From positions 1-35,251 of the forward strand of contig NZ_BAHC01000040.1 of NCBI RefSeq assembly GCF_000298195.1: 35,251 nucleotides of DNA, read 5' to 3'. This DNA comes from Gordonia rhizosphera NBRC 16068. Lineage in GTDB: Bacteria; Actinomycetota; Actinomycetes; Mycobacteriales; Mycobacteriaceae. The translations under genes and the position numbers were made by a program. The notes under the pieces were generated by a model. That model had not been told where the DNA came from. It saw only the letters and a program-made list of their open reading frames with translations, and did no database searches. Positions 30,003 through 35,251 of the stretch are shown piece by piece (position 1 is the first letter of the stretch; every line of letters begins with the position of its first letter).

Positions 30003-31364
30003 GTGAGCAACGATGCCATCCGGATGACCCAATCGGACATGTTCTCCTGGCGCATGGAGCAGAACCCGATCCTGCGCTCGACGGTGGTGGTGGTCGCGCT
30101 GCTCGATGCCTCACCAGACTGGGACCGCTTCGTCGCGACGGTCGAACGCGCCACGCAGGTACTGCCGGCGATGCGGCGCAAACTGGTGCCGGATCGCGGT
30201 CTCGCACCCCCGCGCTGGGTCGACGACCCTGACTTCGACCTTGGCTGGCATGTGCATCGCCTCGATGCCGCGCAGCCGAGAAATCTGCAGGGAGTGCTGG
30301 AGGTCGCGCGCACCGCGGAGATGACCGCGTTCGACCCGGCGCGGCCGATGTGGGAGTTCACCCTGCTCGACGGGCTCGAGGAGGATGCGGCGGCCGCGGT
30401 GGTGATGAAGTTCCATCACTCGATGACCGACGGTGTGGGAGGTGTCCGCATCGCCGCCGAGATCTTGGATTTCGAGCGATCCGGGACCCCGCGGCCGCCG
30501 GTGCCGGGCAGCGACACGGTCGCGGGAGAGCCGTCACTTGTCGACACGGTCGGCTGGTACCTGTCGTCGGGGACCGCACTGGTGCGCGAGTCCGTGTCGA
30601 CGGGGGTGCGTCTGGGCGCCCGCTTCGTCGTCCGTCCGATCCGGGCGGTGCGCGACGTCGCGCGAACCGCGGTGTCGGTCTTCCGCATCGTCGAGCCGAT
30701 CACCAAGACGGCGTCGCCGGTGATGACCGAGCGCAGCACCCGACGTCACTTCGCGACGCTGGATGTTCCGGTCGACAGTCTGGCGGCGGCCGGAAACCTG
30801 GGCGGCGGAACCCTCAACGACGCCTTTCTCGCCGGGATCGTGCTCGGGATGCGCGAATACCATCGCCGCCACGATGCCCAGATCGATCATCTGCGGGTCA
30901 CCATGCCGATGAATCTGCGATCCGACGACGAATCGTATGGCGGCAACCGGATCACCTTGGTGCGCTTCGTGATTCCCTGCGATCTGGCCGATCCGAAGGA
31001 ACTGGTCGGCCGCATCCACGAGATCGTTGCGAAGTGGCGGCTCGAGCCGGCGGTGCCGATGGCCGATCCGATCGCCGGTGGGTTGAATGTGTTGCCCTCG
31101 GCGGCCGTCGGCGCGATGCTCGAGCACGTCGACTTCCTCGCCTCCGATGTACCGGGCTCGCCGGTGCCGCTGTACATGGCCGGTGCGAAGATCACCAAAC
31201 AGTACGGGTTCGGGCCGACGATCGGCGCCGCGTTCAACGTGACCCTGATGTCTTACGTCGGCGACTGCTGCATGGGCATCGACGTCGACGACGCCGCGGT
31301 CCCGGACCTCGACACCCTGGTGGAGAGCCTCGCCGTCGGGTTCGGGGAGGTGTGCGACCTTTGA
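30003..31364 (+). CDS. Second wax ester synthase / diacylglycerol acyltransferase (WS/DGAT)
   Basis: 453 residues from GTG 30003 (ATG 30024 is a possible shorter start, but without a ribosome binding site). The catalytic motif is HHSMTDG at 138-144, with GVGGVRIAAEILDFE after it. The C-terminal family motif is near FLASDVPGSPVPLYMAGAKI. The start MTQSDMFSWRMEQNPILRST corresponds to the S-x-x-D-x-x-F/L pattern of WS/DGATs. It has only distant similarity to the enzyme encoded at 18832-20286, so it is not a recent duplicate. It makes triacylglycerol or wax ester from acyl-CoA. A DoxX-like gene follows after 70 bp and may share the transcript. Confidence 0.93.
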   Translation: MSNDAIRMTQSDMFSWRMEQNPILRSTVVVVALLDASPDWDRFVATVERATQVLPAMRRKLVPDRGLAPPRWVDDPDFDLGWHVHRLDAAQPRNLQGVLEVARTAEMTAFDPARPMWEFTLLDGLEEDAAAAVVMKFHHSMTDGVGGVRIAAEILDFERSGTPRPPVPGSDTVAGEPSLVDTVGWYLSSGTALVRESVSTGVRLGARFVVRPIRAVRDVARTAVSVFRIVEPITKTASPVMTERSTRRHFATLDVPVDSLAAAGNLGGGTLNDAFLAGIVLGMREYHRRHDAQIDHLRVTMPMNLRSDDESYGGNRITLVRFVIPCDLADPKELVGRIHEIVAKWRLEPAVPMADPIAGGLNVLPSAAVGAMLEHVDFLASDVPGSPVPLYMAGAKITKQYGFGPTIGAAFNVTLMSYVGDCCMGIDVDDAAVPDLDTLVESLAVGFGEVCDL

Positions 31365-31434
31365 TCCCGGAGACACGGATTCGTCCGCACGGCGGGCCGG
31401 GCAAGCCGCGAACATCGACGACGGGAAGGACGAG

Positions 31435-31866
31435 ATGAGCGCATTCGCCCCATCGACCACACGACAGAGCCCGGGTCGCGCCGTCGCCCGTCTCGCATTG
31501 GGTGCAGTTCTGACAGTGGCGGGGATCGGCCACCTCACGTTCGCGCGGGAGGAGTTCCAGGCGCAGGTGCCCGACTGGGTGCCGCTCGACAAGGACCTCG
31601 TCGTGGTGGCCTCGGGTGTCAAGGAGATCGGGCTCGGCGCGGCACTCATCGCGTTGCCGCGCTACCGGCGGATCGTCTCCTGGCTTGTCGCCGCCTTCTT
31701 CGTCGCCGTATTCCCGGGCAATATCAACCAGTACGTCGAGGGCATCGACGCCTTCGGCCTGGACACCGACACCAAGCGACTCGCCCGGCTGTTCGGACAG
31801 CCCGTGCTGGTCCTGTGGGCCATCGCGGCGGGCGGCGACGGTGGGTGCAGGACTGAATGCCGGTGA
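31435..31866 (+). CDS. DoxX-like small membrane protein
   Basis: 143 residues with about four membrane helices: RLALGAVLTVAGIGHLTFAR (residues ~19-38), LVVVASGVKEIGLGAALIAL, IVSWLVAAFFVAVFPGNINQ, and RLFGQPVLVLWAIAA. The pattern GIGHLTF...EEFQAQVPDWVPLDKD...SGVKEIGLGAAL matches the DoxX family as found in actinobacteria. The function is unclear; related proteins are linked to redox stress or quinones. The end (GGDGGCRTECR) is polar and contains two cysteines. It lies 70 bp downstream of the WS/DGAT gene on the same strand. Confidence 0.82.
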   Translation: MSAFAPSTTRQSPGRAVARLALGAVLTVAGIGHLTFAREEFQAQVPDWVPLDKDLVVVASGVKEIGLGAALIALPRYRRIVSWLVAAFFVAVFPGNINQYVEGIDAFGLDTDTKRLARLFGQPVLVLWAIAAGGDGGCRTECR

Positions 31867-32187
31867 CAGCCCTCGTCATCCATCACGCCGAGTAGAAGAA
31901 CGGCGGGTGACGGGGATTTCAGATTCGCGGGTGTGTGTCCGCCGTCGCGCCGCCTCCGGGTGATCTCGGTGTCAACGCGCCGAGCTCACCGCGCTCCTAT
32001 CTGGCGACACTTGAAACGCTCTCTGCCACAGGTTCTAGGGCCAGCGCATCCCTCACACTGACTTGGCAGGAGCGGAATGGCCGGCTGCCGACAATTTCGT
32101 CTCGGTGAGGCTGTCGTATTCGCATCGGTCCGTTCGTAGAGAAGGTAGAGGCAGCCGACCGGCAGCCACCGATGAAAGGACTCCGAG
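31867..32187. promoter_or_regulatory. Intergenic region with a possible ECF-type promoter before the DGPF/sigma pair
   Basis: 321 bases without a supported gene; a reverse-strand open frame 31997-32224 has no family features. TGTCGT at 32112-32117 followed by CGTA at 32135-32138 (17-base spacer) resembles the TGTCGA-type -35 and CGT-type -10 I associate with promoters recognised by ECF42 sigma factors. Transcription would start about 40 bases before ATG 32188. AAAGGA at 32175-32180 is the ribosome binding site. Confidence 0.4.
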
Positions 32188-32535
32188 ATGGCTCACTACA
32201 TGCTTTCCGTGATCGGCGACCCAAGCGTCTACGACATCCCGCCAGAGGAAGCGCAGCCGATGTACGAGGAGACGGGCAGGTTCAACGACGAGCTCAAGGC
32301 CGAGGGTGCGTGGGTGTTCGCCGGGGGACTCGGGCGCCCCGATGCCGCCACCACGGTCGACAACACCGGTTCCGACGTGATCGTGACCGACGGGCCGTTC
32401 GCCGAGACGAAGGAGTTCCTCGGCGGATTCTGGGTCGTTGAGGCAGCCGACCTCGATGCCGTGCTGAAGATCGCCGCGCGGGCGTCGCAGGCCTGCGGGG
32501 CCAAGATCGAGATCAGGACGTTCGACCGCGCATGA
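32188..32535 (+). CDS. YciI-like DGPF-domain protein
   Basis: 115 residues. The motif TDGPFAETKEFLGGFWVVEA (about residues 72-91) gives the family its name, preceded by the antiparallel-sheet start HYMLSVIGDP and the helix PMYEETGRFNDELKAEGAWV. The fold is a ferredoxin-like dimer related to YciI. Genes of this kind almost always accompany ECF42 sigma factors, and here the stop overlaps the sigma gene start (ATGA at 32532-32535). The biochemical role is not established; it may serve the sigma factor or be a target of it. RBS AAAGGA. Confidence 0.93.
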   Translation: MAHYMLSVIGDPSVYDIPPEEAQPMYEETGRFNDELKAEGAWVFAGGLGRPDAATTVDNTGSDVIVTDGPFAETKEFLGGFWVVEAADLDAVLKIAARASQACGAKIEIRTFDRA

Positions 32536-33851
32536 CCACGGATGCTCGCGCGGAGATCGATCGGATCTACCGCGAGGAGTACGGACGGGTGATCGCCTCG
32601 CTGGTCCGTCGATTCGGCGATCTCGACATCGCCGAGGACGCGGCCGGCGAGGCGTTGCTCACCGCCGTCGAGCGATGGCCGGCCGAGGGTATCCCGCCCA
32701 ACCCCGGCGCTTGGCTGACCACCACGGCGGGAAACCGCGCCATCGACCGGATTCGCCGGGAATCCCTGCGTGACACAAAGCATCAGGCCGCCATGATCAT
32801 CAACGATGACACGCCGCACGAACCGACCGGAGCGGTCTCCGACGACCGCCTCCGGCTCATGTTCACCTGCTGCCATCCGGCGCTCGCGCCGGAGGCCCGA
32901 ATCGCGCTGACGCTGCGGCTACTCGGGGGACTCACCGTCGGCGAGATCGCCCGCGCGTTCCTGGTCGCCGAGACGACGATGGCACAGCGCATCACCCGGG
33001 CCAAAGCCAAGATCAAGGCCGCGCACATCCCGTTCCGCGTGCCCGACCGTGACGATGTCACCGATCGGCTCGACGGCGTGCTCACCGTCATCTATCTGAT
33101 CTTCAACGAGGGCTACCTTGCCGCCGCCGGCGATGACCCGGTCCGCGCTGATCTCACCGCCGAGGCGATTCGGCTGGGCCGCATCATGCGCGGGCTGCTC
33201 CCCGACGACGGCGAGGTCGCCGGGTTGCTCGCGCTCATGCTGCTGACCGAAGCCCGCAGCACCGCTCGCATCAGCGGCGGGGAGCTGGTGACGCTCGACC
33301 AGCAGGACCGCGGCAGCTGGGACCACGCCCTCATCGACGAGGGGCACGCGCTGGTTCGCGAATGCCTCGCCCGCGTGGCGGCCGAGCAGTCCCGCCCGGG
33401 GCGCTATCAACTCATGGCGGCCATCAACGCGGTCCACACCGACGCGCGCGATGCCCGCGACACCGACTGGACTCAGGTGGTCGCGCTCTACGACCAGCTG
33501 TACGTCGTGGAGCCCACCCCGATCGTCGCGCTCAACCGGGCGGTCGCTGTCGCCGAGCTGGACGGGCCGGAGGTCGCATTGGCCATAGTCGACAGCCTCG
33601 CCCTGGACCGCTACCACGCATGGCACGCCGCCCGAGCCGACCTGTTGCGACGGCTCGGGCGCAGCGCCGACGCGCGCTCGGCTTATGACGCCGCGATCGC
33701 CGCGACACAGAATGCGGCGGAGCGGGCATATCTGGCGAGGCGGCGTGACGAGTGCATCGCTCAAGGCACCCACAAGGGCAAGGTCGATTCGGCGTTGCCC
33801 CGAGTCCGGGCCGAGGAAGCGGGCGTGCTGGAGCGGCTCAAGGACGCATGA
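32532..33851 (+). CDS. RNA polymerase ECF sigma factor with long C-terminal extension (ECF42 type)
   Basis: 439 residues, about 2.5 times a minimal ECF factor. Region 2 is RIYREEYGRVIASLVRRFGD to NPGAWLTTTAGNRAIDRIRR (10-75). Region 4 is RIALTLRLLGGLTVGEIARA, then FLVAETTMAQRITRAKAKI (120-160). After that come about 270 residues, including VYLIFNEGYLAA, DDGEVAGLLALMLLTEARST and the TPR-like tail VVEPTPIVALNRAVAVAELD and AWHAARADLLRRLGRSADAR. This architecture plus a DGPF neighbour defines ECF42. No anti-sigma gene is adjacent; the extension is thought to be needed for activity. Translation is coupled to the DGPF gene by a 4-base overlap. Confidence 0.93.
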   Translation: MTTDARAEIDRIYREEYGRVIASLVRRFGDLDIAEDAAGEALLTAVERWPAEGIPPNPGAWLTTTAGNRAIDRIRRESLRDTKHQAAMIINDDTPHEPTGAVSDDRLRLMFTCCHPALAPEARIALTLRLLGGLTVGEIARAFLVAETTMAQRITRAKAKIKAAHIPFRVPDRDDVTDRLDGVLTVIYLIFNEGYLAAAGDDPVRADLTAEAIRLGRIMRGLLPDDGEVAGLLALMLLTEARSTARISGGELVTLDQQDRGSWDHALIDEGHALVRECLARVAAEQSRPGRYQLMAAINAVHTDARDARDTDWTQVVALYDQLYVVEPTPIVALNRAVAVAELDGPEVALAIVDSLALDRYHAWHAARADLLRRLGRSADARSAYDAAIAATQNAAERAYLARRRDECIAQGTHKGKVDSALPRVRAEEAGVLERLKDA

Positions 33852-33959
33852 CCGAGTGCCGGCGGACCGGGGCCGCGCCGACAACCGCGACGCGGTACCG
33901 GACAATGGTCAAGTGACCCACTGCTGTCAGACCGCTCGATCGACGCCGAGCTGCCGACG

Positions 33960-35251
33960 ATGACCACCCAACCCCGCTCCGCCCAGGCGATGACGATCTG
34001 GCTCGTCGGACTGTCGGTGTACTTCGTCGCGGTGCTGCAGCGCTCGTCGCTGGCGGTCGCCGGACTGCTCGCGGCCGAGCGTTTCGACATTTCCGCGGCG
34101 CAGCTGTCGACGTTCGTGGTGCTGCAGTTGCTGATCTATGCGCTTATGCAGGTGCCGGTCGGACTCCTCGTCGATCGGTTCGGGCCGCGGCGGGTGCTGC
34201 TGACGGGCACCCTCATCCTCACGTGCGCGCAGCTCAGCTTCGCGTTCGCCGACACCTATGTGTGGGCGTTGTCGTCGCGGTTCTTCGTCGGCGTCGGCGA
34301 CGCGATGACCTTCGTGTGCGTGCTTCGCCTGGTGAACTCGTGGTTCCCCACTCGACGTATCCCGCTGATGACGCAGCTGACCGGTGTGCTCGGCCAGCTC
34401 GGCGCGGTCGCCGCGGCCGTGCCGATGACGTGGGCGCTGGCGGCGTGGGGTTGGACGAACGCCTACCTCGCGACGAGTGCCTGCGGTGCGGTGCTGCTCG
34501 TCGCGACGTTGGTGGTGGTGCGCGATTCGTTGGAGATGCGCTCGGTGTCGGGTCCCATGCTGGGGCTCTCCGGGATCAAGGACAGTCTGGCTGCGTCGTG
34601 GGAGCATCCGGGTACCAGGCTGGGCTTCTGGATGCATTTCTCCACTCAGTTCAGCGCGACGGTGATGGGGCTGCTGTGGGGCTACCCGTTCTTCGTGGAG
34701 GGGCAGGGCCTGAGCTCGGAGGCCGCCGGTCTGCTGCTGACGATCATGGTGCTCTCGATCATGGCGTTCGGGCCGACGTTCGCGTGGCTGATCACCCGGT
34801 GGCCGTGGCACCGGTCGACGCTCGTACTGATCGTGATCGCCTCGATCGCGGCGATGTGGGCGGTGGTGCTCGCCTGGCCGGGAGCCGCACCGTACTGGTT
34901 GCTCGTCGTGCTGGTGGTGATATGCGGCATGGGCGGTCCGGCATCGATGGTCGGCTTCGACCTCGGCCGGACGTCGAATCCGGTGTTCCGGGTCAGCACC
35001 GCCACCGGCATCATCAACCAGGGCGGATTCATCGCCAGCCTGACCACGGTGGCGCTGATCGGTCTGATTCTCGACTGGCGCACCCCGGCCGGCGACTCGG
35101 GCTATCCGCCCGAGGCCTTCACCTGGGCGATGTCGGCACAGTTCCTCCTGTGGGGTCTCGGCGCGACGCAGATCTGGCGGTATCGCCGCAAGGGTCGCGC
35201 CCGACTGCTCCGCGACGACCCGGAGTTGTGGTCACAACAGTCGGGTCGCCC
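33960..35251 (+). CDS. Major facilitator superfamily transporter (3' end beyond the window)
   Basis: At least 430 residues from ATG 33960, with around twelve hydrophobic segments. The signature between helices 2 and 3 is present as GLLVDRFGPRRVLLTGTL (consensus G-x-x-x-D-R-x-G-R-R). The start MTTQPRSAQAMTIWLVGLSV leads straight into helix 1, LQRSSLAVAGLLAAERF resembles the metabolite/proton symporter type, and helix 5 has TGVLGQLGAVAAAVPM. The tail YRRKGRARLLRDDPELW is cytoplasmic. The substrate cannot be told. It begins 108 bp after the sigma gene; no regulator is visible here. Confidence 0.9.
   Translation, partial: MTTQPRSAQAMTIWLVGLSVYFVAVLQRSSLAVAGLLAAERFDISAAQLSTFVVLQLLIYALMQVPVGLLVDRFGPRRVLLTGTLILTCAQLSFAFADTYVWALSSRFFVGVGDAMTFVCVLRLVNSWFPTRRIPLMTQLTGVLGQLGAVAAAVPMTWALAAWGWTNAYLATSACGAVLLVATLVVVRDSLEMRSVSGPMLGLSGIKDSLAASWEHPGTRLGFWMHFSTQFSATVMGLLWGYPFFVEGQGLSSEAAGLLLTIMVLSIMAFGPTFAWLITRWPWHRSTLVLIVIASIAAMWAVVLAWPGAAPYWLLVVLVVICGMGGPASMVGFDLGRTSNPVFRVSTATGIINQGGFIASLTTVALIGLILDWRTPAGDSGYPPEAFTWAMSAQFLLWGLGATQIWRYRRKGRARLLRDDPELWSQQSGR

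Noticed and set aside
29829..30032. 67-codon reverse-strand open frame before the second WS/DGAT gene
   Set aside because: The stretch LTDDPRVERDADRLAKPDAR looks somewhat protein-like, but the start lies within the WS/DGAT coding region and I know no matching family.
31997..32224. 75-codon reverse-strand open frame before the DGPF gene
   Set aside because: No family features, covers the likely promoter and RBS of the DGPF gene, and extends into its coding region.
1..35251. Prophage, insertion sequence, CRISPR or antiphage island
   Set aside because: No transposase, integrase, phage structural gene or spacer-repeat array was seen; gene content is chromosomal and third-position GC appears uniform.

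Overview
The window looks like chromosomal DNA from a high-GC actinobacterium of the order Mycobacteriales. Gordonia is my best guess and a close Rhodococcus/Dietzia-type relative the alternative. The reasons are strong G/C at third codon positions, GTG starts, a DnaB helicase with a mycobacterial-type class 3 intein in its P-loop, a plsB / HAD-plsC / WS-DGAT operon laid out as in mycobacteria, an NDMA-type alcohol dehydrogenase, and an ECF42-type sigma factor with a DGPF partner. I could not search any database, so the genus is inference.

Layout. 1-618 (-): 5' part of an acyl-CoA ligase. 890-2538 (+): the operon rpsF-ssb-rpsR-rplI, ended by a 15-bp perfect hairpin. 2684-3934 (+): alpha/beta hydrolase. 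3975-6894 (-): universal-stress-like protein plus MMPL transporter. 7461-8473: a small membrane protein and a secreted orphan. 8474-8999: unusually AT-rich control region of dnaB with DnaA-box-like sites. 9000-12344 (+): dnaB with two inteins. 12596-15115 (-): HTH protein, alpha/beta hydrolase and a secreted DUF5995-like protein. 15239-15690 (+): antitoxin plus a deleted VapC toxin. 15704-17883: divergent TetR / SRPBCC + metallo-beta-lactamase-fold module. 18076-18723 (+): membrane-anchored orphan. 18832-24039 (-): plsB, HAD-plsC and WS/DGAT, a triacylglycerol assembly operon. 24419-29684 (-): catabolic module of a PucR regulator, Baeyer-Villiger monooxygenase, alpha/beta hydrolase and Zn alcohol dehydrogenase, led by a 35-codon ORF that looks like a collapsed aromatic monooxygenase gene. 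30003-31866 (+): second WS/DGAT and a DoxX-like protein. 32188-33851 (+): DGPF protein and ECF42-type sigma factor. 33960 to the right edge (+): MFS transporter.

How the genes work together. The left part is housekeeping replication and translation. The plsB operon supplies successive acylations from glycerol-3-phosphate towards triacylglycerol. The monooxygenase, hydrolase and alcohol dehydrogenase form a plausible chain ketone -> ester -> acid + alcohol -> aldehyde. A perfect TTGTGCC-CGC-GGCACAA palindrome lies upstream of a promoter-like pair in front of the monooxygenase.

The least ordinary signals are: a dispersed-looking repeat expanded in frame inside DnaB intein 2; loss of the catalytic acid in the endonuclease motif of intein 1; two genes collapsed by internal deletion (vapC and the monooxygenase relic); a two-locus GCGATACCCG repeat family; and DnaA-box-like sites next to the dnaB promoter. 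I see no CRISPR array, complete tRNA or rRNA gene, or insertion sequence.
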